In this document: positions 1 through 6,025 of the stretch, piece after piece
Layout of the letters: each line of letters starts with the position of its first letter
How positions within the stretch are numbered: position 1 is the first letter of the stretch
NCBI GenBank assembly: GCA_021286885.1
Contig: JAJTBM010000197.1
Location: forward strand, 1-6,025
Direction of reading: 5' to 3'
Length of the DNA stretch: 6,025 nucleotides
From: Rhodocyclales bacterium
GTDB lineage: Bacteria > Pseudomonadota > Gammaproteobacteria > Burkholderiales > Rhodocyclaceae
The notes under the pieces: generated by a model
Database searches by the model: none
What the model was told of the DNA's origin: nothing
What the model saw: the letters and a program-made list of their open reading frames with translations, nothing else
Program-made: the position numbers and the translations under genes

Positions 1-2
1 AC

Positions 3-146
3 GAATATCGGCTGTACAAGCGCGAGGCCATTCCCCAAAACAATCCGATGAACCCCAAGTACCGGGCCTTCATTGCCCTGTGGCGCAAGCTGCCCCTGGC
101 GGTGGCTAACCGGTTGGGGCCCTTCATTGTCCGCAATCTTGGCTGA
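3..146 (+). CDS. FemAB-like XrtA/PEP-CTERM system-associated protein, C-terminal fragment
   Basis: This is the 3' end of a gene that begins before the window; 47 codons in frame 3 are open to a TGA at 144-146. The visible peptide starts EYRLYKREAIPQNNPMNPKY and ends PFIVRNLG. The NPMNPKY stretch, the RAFIALWRKLP helix and the IVRNLG end resemble my recollection of the C-terminus of the FemAB-like proteins found next to exosortase A. Those proteins have a GNAT fold related to FemA/FemB and peptidyltransferases that add aminoacyl groups to cell-wall precursors; the acceptor in this system is unknown. The catalytic part is outside the window, so nothing can be said about its active site. The gene ends 63 bases before the preferred xrtA start on the same strand, which fits one operon. 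The call rests on a short tail plus the neighbour, so it is good but not certain. Confidence 0.8.
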   Translation, partial: EYRLYKREAIPQNNPMNPKYRAFIALWRKLPLAVANRLGPFIVRNLG

Positions 147-186
147 AACCCCTGCGGCGTGCCCAAGGCACTCCGCCCCCCAGGCA

Positions 187-198
187 GGCAGCGCTGCC
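187..198. repeat. 12-bp perfect palindrome before xrtA
   Basis: GGCAGCGCTGCC reads the same on both strands and abuts the GGAG ribosome binding site at 199-202. It could form a small hairpin with a 4-bp stem and a 4-base loop, or be chance in GC-rich DNA. No T-run follows, so it is not a terminator. No function can be assigned. Confidence 0.4.
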
Positions 199-202
199 GG
201 AG
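199..202 (+). promoter_or_regulatory. Ribosome binding site that decides the xrtA start
   Basis: GGAG lies 7 bases before the ATG at 210. The upstream in-frame GTG at 159 has no comparable purine-rich motif: the bases before it are AACCCCTGCG. The added 17 residues would be arginine- and proline-rich and unlike a membrane protein start. The ATG at 210 is therefore preferred. Confidence 0.7.
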
Positions 203-209
203 CAATCTG

Positions 210-1709
210 ATGAATCCACGCGTGCGTATCTACCTGTCCATGGCGGCCGTACTGGTCGCCGTGGTGCTCCTGTTCCGGGAGACAGCCTTTGAGGTGTTTG
301 GCATCTGGTGGCGCTCCGACACATTTGCCCACGGCTTGCTGGTGCTGCCCATCAGTGCCGGCCTGGCCTGGCGTGCCCGGGGGCGCCTGGAAGGGCTGAC
401 CCCGCGTCCTAGCCTGCGGGCCTTGATTCCTTTGAGTGTTGCGGCGCTGGGCTGGTTGTTGGGCGCGATGGCCAACGCAGCGTCTGTAACCCACTTTTTC
501 CTGGCACTGATCCTGATGAGTGCCGAGGTGGCCGTGCTGGGGGGGCAGATCAGCCGTGTGCTGGCTTTCCCCTTGCTGTTCATCCTGTTTGGGGTGCCCA
601 TTGGGGAGTTTTTGCTGCCCATCATGATGGATTACACCGCCGAATTCACGGTGAGTGCGGTGCGGGCCAGTGGCGTGCCGGTGTACCAGGAGGGTCTGCA
701 TTTCGTGGTGCCCAATGGGCGCTGGTCGGTGGTGGAAGCTTGTAGCGGCGTGCGCTATCTGATTGCATCGCTGATGGTGGGAACGCTTTACGCCTATCTC
801 ACTTACCGCAGTCTCAAGCGTCGCGTGCTGTTTGTGCTGGTGGCCCTGCTGGTGCCCGTACTGGCCAACTGGCTGCGGGCCTACATGATCGTGATGCTGG
901 GCTATTTGAGCGGTAACCGGATTGCCACCGGGGTGGATCACCTGATTTATGGCTGGGTGTTTTTCGGGGGCGTGATTCTGTTGATGTTTTCGGTGGGGGG
1001 GCGCTGGCGTGAAGATCTGGACCCGGAGCCTGCCTGCCTGCCACTCCAGCCCCGTGCGCCTTTGAGTCGTGGTGCAGCTTGGGCGCGGGTCGCTGCGGTG
1101 GCGGTGCTGCTGGCGGCGCTGCCTTGGCTGGGGCATCGACTGGAGCTTCAAGGAGATGCATCCCGGGTGCCCACATTTGCAGCCCTGCAGCCCCAGTCTC
1201 CGTGGGGCTTGGCCAGCGGGCATTTTTCTGGTTTCAAGCCAAGTTTTGAAGGCTTCCGTTCGGAGCAGCGCCTTGAGTACGTGAATGGATCTGCTCAGGT
1301 GGGTCTGTATGTGGCGGTATATGGGCAGCAGAGCCAGGGGCATGAGCTGGTGCACTTCCGGAACATGCTGCTGTCACCCCACGATACGGTGTACAGCCGC
1401 CGTAAAGTCACAAGTGGCCCCGATTCTGGTCATGGTCACTGGCTAGAGAGCGTGATTTCCGGTAAAAACGAAATCGTGCTGACATGGTCTGGGTATTGGA
1501 TAGACGGTCATCTGCTTACCAACGAATATCTGGCCAAGGCCTTGTTGCTGCGTGCTCGCCTGTTGGGCAAGCCTGATACCTCGGCGTTTGTGACCCTCTG
1601 GAGCTCGGCCATGGATGAGGCCTCCGCCCACGCCCAACTTCAAGCTTTCTATGCTGCCCATGGCAGCCAGTTGCTGGATCATCTCAATCAACTTAATCCT
1701 GGCCCATGA
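210..1709 (+). CDS. xrtA: Exosortase A with fused C-terminal EpsI domain
   Basis: Exosortase A is an inner-membrane cysteine protease/transpeptidase that processes proteins bearing a C-terminal PEP-CTERM signal, the Gram-negative counterpart of sortase. The 499-residue product has about eight hydrophobic helices between residues 7 and 264. The conserved catalytic positions are visible: Cys178 in VVEACSGVRYL, Arg223 in NWLRAYMIVMLG and His244 in DHLIYGWVFFG. A further hydrophobic stretch at about 291-309 leads into a soluble domain (310-499) of the EpsI type, with VGLYVAVYGQQSQGHELV near 364-381 and a WSGYWIDG segment near 426-433. An exosortase with EpsI fused in one chain is typical of the A subtype; EpsI's biochemical role is unclear. 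The ATG at 210 is chosen for its GGAG site; a GTG at 159 would give 516 residues. The stop overlaps the next start as ATGA, so translation is probably coupled. The EpsI part is lower in GC than the downstream genes. The family call is very secure. Confidence 0.95.
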   Translation: MNPRVRIYLSMAAVLVAVVLLFRETAFEVFGIWWRSDTFAHGLLVLPISAGLAWRARGRLEGLTPRPSLRALIPLSVAALGWLLGAMANAASVTHFFLALILMSAEVAVLGGQISRVLAFPLLFILFGVPIGEFLLPIMMDYTAEFTVSAVRASGVPVYQEGLHFVVPNGRWSVVEACSGVRYLIASLMVGTLYAYLTYRSLKRRVLFVLVALLVPVLANWLRAYMIVMLGYLSGNRIATGVDHLIYGWVFFGGVILLMFSVGGRWREDLDPEPACLPLQPRAPLSRGAAWARVAAVAVLLAALPWLGHRLELQGDASRVPTFAALQPQSPWGLASGHFSGFKPSFEGFRSEQRLEYVNGSAQVGLYVAVYGQQSQGHELVHFRNMLLSPHDTVYSRRKVTSGPDSGHGHWLESVISGKNEIVLTWSGYWIDGHLLTNEYLAKALLLRARLLGKPDTSAFVTLWSSAMDEASAHAQLQAFYAAHGSQLLDHLNQLNPGP

Positions 1710-2878
1710 TCCAAACCCCTGAAACTGACCGCGACCGTTTGCTGGTCATGCACGTAGTGTTCAGCTTTGCGGTGGGCGGCCTGGAAAACGGGGTCGTCAA
1801 TCTCATCAACCGGATGGACCCGCGCCGCTTCCGCCATGTGGTGGTGGCCCTCACCACTTGCGACCCGGCTTTCTGCACCCGGGTCACCCGACCGGATGTG
1901 GAGTTCATTTCCCTGCATAAGCCGCCGGGTCATGGCTTCAAGCTGTTTCCGGCCCTCTACCGACTGTTCCGCCAGTACACGCCGGATGTGGTGCACACCC
2001 GCAATCTGGCGGCGCTGGAAGCCAGTTTTCCGGCCTGGCTGGCCCGGGTGCCCGGGCGGGTGCACGGGGAGCACGGCTGGGATGTGACCGATCCCGATGG
2101 GACGAATCCCAAATACCAGCTGATCCGCAAACTTTACCGCCCCTTTGTGGGCCACTACATCGCCCTTTCGGGCCATCTGGCGGCCTACCTCACCGACCGG
2201 ATTGGCGTGCTCGGGGCGGATCTCACCCGCATCTGCAACGGAGTCGATGTGGCCCGTTTTCTGGTGCGGGGCGAGGGCAGGGCGCCCATCGCCGGTTCCC
2301 CCTTCAACGAAACCCCGGATGTGTGGGTGATTGGCACCGTGGGCCGACTCCAGGCGGTCAAGGATCAGCTCAATCTGGTGGCGGCCTTTGCCGCGTTTCG
2401 CAAGCGCGACCCGCTGATCGCCGCCCGAGCGCGTCTGGTGCTGGTGGGGGACGGCCCGCTACGCGGCAAGATCGAGCAGTTGATTGCCCAAGAAGGGCTC
2501 CAGGACGTGATCTGGCTGGCCGGCGAGCGCTCCGATGTGGCGAGCGTGATGCAAGGCCTGGATTGCTTCGTTCTTCCCTCGGAAGCCGAAGGAATCTCCA
2601 ATACCATCCTCGAGGCCATGGCCAGCGGCCTGCCGGTGATCGCCACCCGGGTGGGCGGAAGCCCCGAACTGGTGGAAGACGGCGTGACCGGCTGGCTGGT
2701 ACCCGCCAAACATCCGGCTGCATTGGCCGAAAAATTGGCCGTTTATGCAGCAGACCCCATCCTGGCCCGTACTCATGGGTTGGCAGGGCGAGCCCGGGTG
2801 GAAGCCAGCTTCAGCCTGGATGGCATGGTGGAACGCTATGCCGGGGTCTACCGGCGCATGGCACCCCGAGAGCATTGA
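1706..2878 (+). CDS. GT4-type glycosyltransferase, PEP-CTERM/EpsH1 system-associated
   Basis: This 390-residue enzyme is a GT-B fold, retaining glycosyltransferase of the GT4 type, expected to move a sugar from a nucleotide donor to a growing lipid-linked glycan on the cytoplasmic face of the membrane. The N-terminal acceptor domain carries HVVFSFAVGGLENGVVNLIN (residues 16-35), HTRNLAALEASFPA (97-110) and GEHGWDVTDPDGTNPKY (121-137), which match the exosortase-associated sugar transferase family. The C-terminal donor domain has GTVGRLQAVKD (210-220), LVLVGDGPLRGKIEQL (244-259) and the EX7E motif EGISNTILE (Glu295 and Glu303), followed by AMASGLPVIATRVGG. No signal peptide or membrane helix is seen. 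The start overlaps the xrtA stop by four bases (ATGA) and lacks a strong ribosome binding site, so it probably relies on coupling. Met15 at 1748 is an alternative start, but it also lacks a binding site. Donor sugar and linkage cannot be read from the sequence. Confidence 0.93.
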   Translation: MIQTPETDRDRLLVMHVVFSFAVGGLENGVVNLINRMDPRRFRHVVVALTTCDPAFCTRVTRPDVEFISLHKPPGHGFKLFPALYRLFRQYTPDVVHTRNLAALEASFPAWLARVPGRVHGEHGWDVTDPDGTNPKYQLIRKLYRPFVGHYIALSGHLAAYLTDRIGVLGADLTRICNGVDVARFLVRGEGRAPIAGSPFNETPDVWVIGTVGRLQAVKDQLNLVAAFAAFRKRDPLIAARARLVLVGDGPLRGKIEQLIAQEGLQDVIWLAGERSDVASVMQGLDCFVLPSEAEGISNTILEAMASGLPVIATRVGGSPELVEDGVTGWLVPAKHPAALAEKLAVYAADPILARTHGLAGRARVEASFSLDGMVERYAGVYRRMAPREH

Positions 2879-2895
2879 ACACAACAATGATGATC

Positions 2896-2908
2896 CCGCC
2901 CTGGGCGG
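2896..2908 (+). repeat. Short inverted repeat in the gap before the amidotransferase
   Basis: CCGCCC and GGGCGG face each other around a single T in the 51-base gap between the first glycosyltransferase and the amidotransferase. It could fold as a 4-bp stem with a 5-base loop ending 6 bases before the AAAGGA site. No T-run follows, so it is not an intrinsic terminator. It may slightly affect translation or be chance. Confidence 0.35.
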
Positions 2909-2914
2909 AACGAT

Positions 2915-2920
2915 AAAGGA
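2915..2920 (+). promoter_or_regulatory. Ribosome binding site of the amidotransferase
   Basis: AAAGGA stands 9 bases before the ATG at 2930. It fixes the start so that the mature protein begins Met-Cys-Gly, which the glutaminase mechanism requires because Cys2 becomes the N-terminal nucleophile. Confidence 0.8.
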
Positions 2921-2929
2921 ACACAGGCT

Positions 2930-4855
2930 ATGTGCGGCATTGCCGGACTCTTCGACACCCGGGGCAAGCGCGACTTTCCCCGCGAGCTGATGCAGCGCAT
3001 GAACGACATCCAGCACCACCGGGGGCCGGATGAAGGTGGATACCACTTCGAGCCCGGTGTGGCCCTGGCCCATCGGCGTTTGTCCATCATCGACCTTTCC
3101 ACCGGCCAGCAGCCGCTGTTTAACGAAGACGGCTCGGTGGTGGTGGTGTTCAACGGCGAGATCTACAACTTTCAAGAGCTGATCCCCGAGCTCACCGCCC
3201 TGGGGCACCGTTTTCATACCCGCAGCGACACCGAAGTGATCGTGCACGCCTGGGAAGCCTGGGGCGAAGCCTGCGTCGACCGCTTCCGGGGCATGTTTGC
3301 CTTCGCCCTGTGGGACCGCAACCGCGAAACCTTCTTCATGGCCCGGGACCGCATGGGCGTGAAGCCCATGTATTACGCGATCCTGCCCGACGGCACCTTG
3401 CTGTTCGGCTCCGAGCTCAAGGTGCTGATGCAGCACCCGGGGCTGGATCACACCATGGATCCCCTCGCCATCGAGGAATACTTTGCCCTGGGCTACGTGG
3501 CCGAGCCGCGCACCATCTTCAAGGGCGCCCTCAAGCTGGAGCCGGGGTTCAGCCTGTGCATCCGTCAGGGCCAGCCGATTCCGGCCCCCAAGCCCTACTG
3601 GGACGTGCGCTTCACCCTCGACAACCCCGCCAGCCCTGCCGATGCCCAGGCCGAGCTGGTGGAGAGGCTGCGCGAATCGGTGCGCCTGCGCATGATTTCC
3701 GATGTGCCCCTGGGCGCCTTCCTGTCGGGGGGGGTGGATTCCAGCGCGGTGGTGGCCACCATGGCGGGCCTCTCCGGCGCGCCGGTGAATACCTGCTCCA
3801 TTGCCTTCGATGACCCGGCCTTCAACGAGTCGGCCTTCGCCCAGATGGTGGCGGATCGCTACCAGACCAACCACCGGGTCGAAACCGTCCAGTCCGACGA
3901 CTTCGACCTGATCGATACCCTGGCCGCCCTCTACGACGAGCCCTACGCCGACAGCTCCGCGATTCCCACCTACCGGGTCTGCCAGCTGGCGCGCAAGCAC
4001 GTCACCGTGGCCCTGTCCGGCGACGGGGGCGACGAGAACATGGCCGGCTACCGGCGCTACCGCTTCCACATGATGGAAGAAAAGATGCGCAGCGGCCTGC
4101 CCTACGGCCTGCGCAAGCCCCTGTTCGGCTTTCTGGGCCAGGTCTATCCCAAGGCCGACTGGGCACCCCGGGTGTTCCGCGCCAAGACCACCTTCCAGGC
4201 TCTGGCCCGGGATTCAGTGGAAGCCTACTTTCATTCGGTGTCCATCCTGCGCGGCGAGATGCGCCAGCAGCTGTTCTCCCCCGACTTCCAGCGTCGCCTG
4301 GGGGGCTACAACGCCCTGGACGTGTTCCGCCGCCACGCGGCCAACGCCAACACCGACGATCCCCTGGCCCTGATCCAGTACCTCGACATCAAGACTTATC
4401 TGGTGGGCGACATCAATACCAAGGTGGATCGGGCCAGCATGGCCCACTCCCTGGAAGTGCGCGAACCCCTGATGGATCACCAGTTTGTCGAATGGCTCGC
4501 CAGCCTGCCCAGTTCCCACAAGGTTCAGGGGCAGGAAGGCAAATTCCTGTTCAAGAAAGCCCTGGAGCCCATGCTCCCCAACGACGTGCTCTACCGCCCC
4601 AAGATGGGGTTTGCGGTGCCGCTCGCCCGCTGGTTCCGGGGCCCGCTTAAAGATCGAGTGCGCAAGGCCCTCACCGGCGAGACCCTGGCCGCCACGGGTC
4701 TGTTCAATCCGGCCTATCTGCAGCACCTGGTGGATGCCCACCAGAACGGCAGCCGCGACTACAGCGCGCCCCTCTGGACGCTGATGATGTTTGAAGCCTT
4801 CCTGCGCAACTGCAAGAAAACTACCGGCGCCTACCCGGTGATGGGAGCCGCCTGA
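2930..4855 (+). CDS. XrtA/PEP-CTERM system glutamine-dependent amidotransferase (asparagine synthase-like)
   Basis: This 641-residue cytoplasmic enzyme should hydrolyse glutamine and pass the ammonia to a carboxyl group activated with ATP. The N-terminal class II glutaminase domain (about 2-210) has nucleophile Cys2 in MCGIAGLF, HHRGPDE (29-35), HRRLSIIDLSTGQQPLF (48-64), NGEIYN (75-80) and RSDTE (98-102). The asparagine synthase domain follows, with the ATP-pyrophosphatase loop SGGVDSS (266-272), DEPYADSSAIPTY (336-348) and SGDGGDENMAGYRRYR (363-378). All expected glutaminase and ATP-site residues are present. Length, and the GDEN-AGYRRYR form in place of the usual GGDE-F-GY, fit the exosortase A-associated amidotransferases rather than housekeeping AsnB, so the acceptor is probably not free aspartate. 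Its position between two glycosyltransferases suggests a sugar carboxylate or a modified polymer; this is inference. It ends on TGATG, shared with the next start. The SGGV codons contain a run of eight G bases. Confidence 0.94.
   Translation: MCGIAGLFDTRGKRDFPRELMQRMNDIQHHRGPDEGGYHFEPGVALAHRRLSIIDLSTGQQPLFNEDGSVVVVFNGEIYNFQELIPELTALGHRFHTRSDTEVIVHAWEAWGEACVDRFRGMFAFALWDRNRETFFMARDRMGVKPMYYAILPDGTLLFGSELKVLMQHPGLDHTMDPLAIEEYFALGYVAEPRTIFKGALKLEPGFSLCIRQGQPIPAPKPYWDVRFTLDNPASPADAQAELVERLRESVRLRMISDVPLGAFLSGGVDSSAVVATMAGLSGAPVNTCSIAFDDPAFNESAFAQMVADRYQTNHRVETVQSDDFDLIDTLAALYDEPYADSSAIPTYRVCQLARKHVTVALSGDGGDENMAGYRRYRFHMMEEKMRSGLPYGLRKPLFGFLGQVYPKADWAPRVFRAKTTFQALARDSVEAYFHSVSILRGEMRQQLFSPDFQRRLGGYNALDVFRRHAANANTDDPLALIQYLDIKTYLVGDINTKVDRASMAHSLEVREPLMDHQFVEWLASLPSSHKVQGQEGKFLFKKALEPMLPNDVLYRPKMGFAVPLARWFRGPLKDRVRKALTGETLAATGLFNPAYLQHLVDAHQNGSRDYSAPLWTLMMFEAFLRNCKKTTGAYPVMGAA
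4843..4847 (+). promoter_or_regulatory. Ribosome binding site of the second glycosyltransferase, inside the amidotransferase end
   Basis: GGGAG lies 7 bases before the ATG at 4855, within the last codons of the amidotransferase. Together with the one-base TGATG overlap it supports re-initiation and coupled translation, and it supports 4855 as the true start. Confidence 0.7.
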
Positions 4856-6025
4856 TGCGCATCCTGCACATCATCGACCACTCTCTGCCGCTGCACAGTG
4901 GCTACACCTTCCGCACCCTCTCCATCCTGCGTGAACAGCGCCGTCTGGGCTGGGAAACCTTCCACCTGACCACCCCCAAACAGGGGGCCGGCGATGGGCT
5001 CGAAGAAGAAGCCGATGGCTGGCACTTCTACCGTACCCCCAGCACCGGCCAGGAAGGGTTGGTGGGCCAGATGCGCCTCACCGCCGCCCGCCTGGATGAG
5101 TTGGTGACACGCCTCAAGCCGGACGTGATCCATCCTCATTCCCCGGTGCTCAACGCGCTGCCCGCCCTGTGGGTGGGACGCAAGCACCGGATTCCGGTGG
5201 TGTACGAAATGCGCGCCTCCTGGGAGGATGCGGCGGTCGATCACGGCACCACCACCGAAGGCAGCCTGCGCTACAAGGTGTCCCGCGCCCTCGAAAGCTT
5301 CGCCCTGCACCGGGCCGACCAGGTCACCACCATCTGTGAAGGACTGCGCGGCGACATCCGGGCCCGGGGCGTGGCAGACAGCAAGATCACCGTGATTCCC
5401 AATGCGGTGGATGTGGCGACCTTCCAGTTCGGCGCCGAGCCCGATCCGGCCTATCAGCAGCGCCTGGGGCTGGCTGGCAAGACGGTGCTGGGCTTTGCCG
5501 GCTCCTTCTACGGCTACGAAGGCCTCGATCTGCTCATCGATGCCGCCCACGCCCTGGTGCCCAAGTACCCGGAACTGCGCGTGCTGCTGGTGGGCGGTGG
5601 CCCGCAAGAGGCCAATCTCAAGGCCCAGGTGGCCCGCCTCGGGCTGCAGGAGCGGGTGATCTTCACAGGCCGGGTGCCCCATGCCGAGGTGCAGCGCTAC
5701 TACGAGTTGATCGACGTGCTGGCCTACCCGCGTCTGCCCATTCGCCTCACCGAGCTGGTGACGCCCTTGAAGCCCCTCGAAGCCATGGCCCAGGGCCGCA
5801 TGTTTGTGGCCTCCGACGTGGGGGGCCACAAAGAGCTGATCCGCCACGGGGAAACCGGTTTTTTGTGCAAGGCCGGCAGCGCCGAGGCCCTCGCCACCGC
5901 CATCGACGATGTGCTCCAGCGCCGTGCCGAGTGGCCGGCGATTCGGGCCCAGGCGCGCCGCTTCGTGGAAGTGGAGCGCACCTGGGCGACCAGCATTGCC
6001 CGCTATCGCGGGGTGTATGAACGTG
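4855..6025 (+). CDS. GT4-type glycosyltransferase, PEP-CTERM/exosortase A-associated (Daro_2409-like), 3' end cut by window
   Basis: The frame is open from ATG 4855 to the window edge, giving 390 residues without a stop. Family members are about 400 residues, so only a short C-terminal tail should be missing. It is a GT-B glycosyltransferase expected to add a sugar to the exopolysaccharide or glycan on the cytoplasmic side. The N-terminus MRILHIIDHSLPLHSGYTFR carries the LHSGYTFR signature of this exosortase-associated group; VIHPHSPVLNALPAL (91-105), YEMRASWED (127-135) and IPNAVDV (191-197) follow. The donor domain has LGFAGSFYGYEGLDLLI (222-238), LLVGGGPQE (254-262) and TPLKPLEAMAQG (303-314). 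The canonical EX7E spacing is not kept: the glutamates are at 300 and 309, with eight residues between. No signal peptide or membrane helix is seen. It starts one base inside the amidotransferase stop (TGATG). Donor and acceptor are unknown. Confidence 0.92.
   Translation, partial: MRILHIIDHSLPLHSGYTFRTLSILREQRRLGWETFHLTTPKQGAGDGLEEEADGWHFYRTPSTGQEGLVGQMRLTAARLDELVTRLKPDVIHPHSPVLNALPALWVGRKHRIPVVYEMRASWEDAAVDHGTTTEGSLRYKVSRALESFALHRADQVTTICEGLRGDIRARGVADSKITVIPNAVDVATFQFGAEPDPAYQQRLGLAGKTVLGFAGSFYGYEGLDLLIDAAHALVPKYPELRVLLVGGGPQEANLKAQVARLGLQERVIFTGRVPHAEVQRYYELIDVLAYPRLPIRLTELVTPLKPLEAMAQGRMFVASDVGGHKELIRHGETGFLCKAGSAEALATAIDDVLQRRAEWPAIRAQARRFVEVERTWATSIARYRGVYER

Noticed and set aside
147..209. 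Possible promoter in the gap before xrtA
   Set aside because: No convincing -35/-10 pair or sigma-54 GG-N10-GC element can be seen in these 63 bases; the GC-rich sequence looks like an operon-internal gap.
1688..2176. 162-codon minus-strand frame over the start of the first glycosyltransferase
   Set aside because: Antisense to well-supported family motifs, with no recognisable domain and no ribosome binding site that stands out.
2896..2908. Possible intrinsic terminator between the first glycosyltransferase and the amidotransferase
   Set aside because: The stem is only 4 to 6 bp with a minimal loop and no T-run follows. The gap is short and the next gene has a good ribosome binding site, so read-through is expected.
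2323..2916. 197-codon + strand frame overlapping the first glycosyltransferase
   Set aside because: Out-of-frame shadow, rich in Arg, Gly and Pro; the overlapping frame carries the GT4 donor-domain motifs.
2459..4069. 536-codon open frame on the minus strand
   Set aside because: It spans the end of the first glycosyltransferase, the gap and half of the amidotransferase, all strongly supported on the + strand. Its protein is rich in His, Gly and Val with no recognisable domain, as expected of an antisense shadow in GC-rich coding DNA.
2930..4855. Housekeeping asparagine synthetase AsnB
   Set aside because: Length (641 residues), the GDEN-AGYRRYR motif form and the exosortase/glycosyltransferase neighbours fit the XrtA-associated amidotransferase family better.
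4831..5847. 338-codon open frame on the minus strand
   Set aside because: It is antisense to the second glycosyltransferase, whose family motifs are clear. The minus-strand product is His/Gly/Gln-rich without any motif.

Overview
This window is part of an exosortase A (XrtA) / PEP-CTERM exopolysaccharide locus, read entirely from the + strand. High GC, tightly packed genes and close motif agreement with the XrtA-associated families point to a Gram-negative proteobacterium. A betaproteobacterium of the Rhodocyclales kind (Dechloromonas, Azospira, Zoogloea, Thauera/Azoarcus) is the best guess, but the window holds no taxonomic marker that would prove it.

Layout: (1) positions 3-146 are the last 47 codons of a FemAB-like, GNAT-fold XrtA-associated protein. 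(2) Positions 210-1709 are xrtA, an eight-helix membrane protease/transpeptidase with Cys178, Arg223 and His244, fused to a C-terminal EpsI domain. (3) Positions 1706-2878 are a GT4-type glycosyltransferase of the PEP-CTERM/EpsH1-associated family, overlapping xrtA by ATGA. (4) Positions 2930-4855 are a glutamine-dependent amidotransferase of the asparagine synthase type, with Cys2 and an SGGVDSS ATP site. (5) From 4855 to the window end is a second GT4-type glycosyltransferase of the Daro_2409 type, starting on a TGATG junction and cut by the window edge only a few residues before its expected C-terminus. No gap exceeds 63 bases. I see no terminator, RNA gene, mobile element, CRISPR array or convincing promoter, so the five genes are probably one stretch of a longer operon whose promoter lies upstream of the window.

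How they work together: XrtA is expected to recognise and cleave the C-terminal PEP-CTERM signal of secreted proteins at the inner membrane. The two glycosyltransferases would build the co-encoded extracellular polysaccharide or a glycan on the sorted proteins. The amidotransferase is expected to use glutamine nitrogen to amidate an unidentified carboxyl acceptor, perhaps a uronic acid in the glycan. The FemAB-like protein may transfer an aminoacyl-type group to an unknown acceptor. No PEP-CTERM substrate protein is encoded in the window.

The gene set is a known type, so I do not claim a new system. The least understood parts are the acceptors of the amidotransferase and the FemAB protein. 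Smaller points are an eight-G tract inside the ATP-binding motif, a 12-bp palindrome against the xrtA ribosome binding site, lower GC in the EpsI part of xrtA, and an altered EX7E motif in the second glycosyltransferase.
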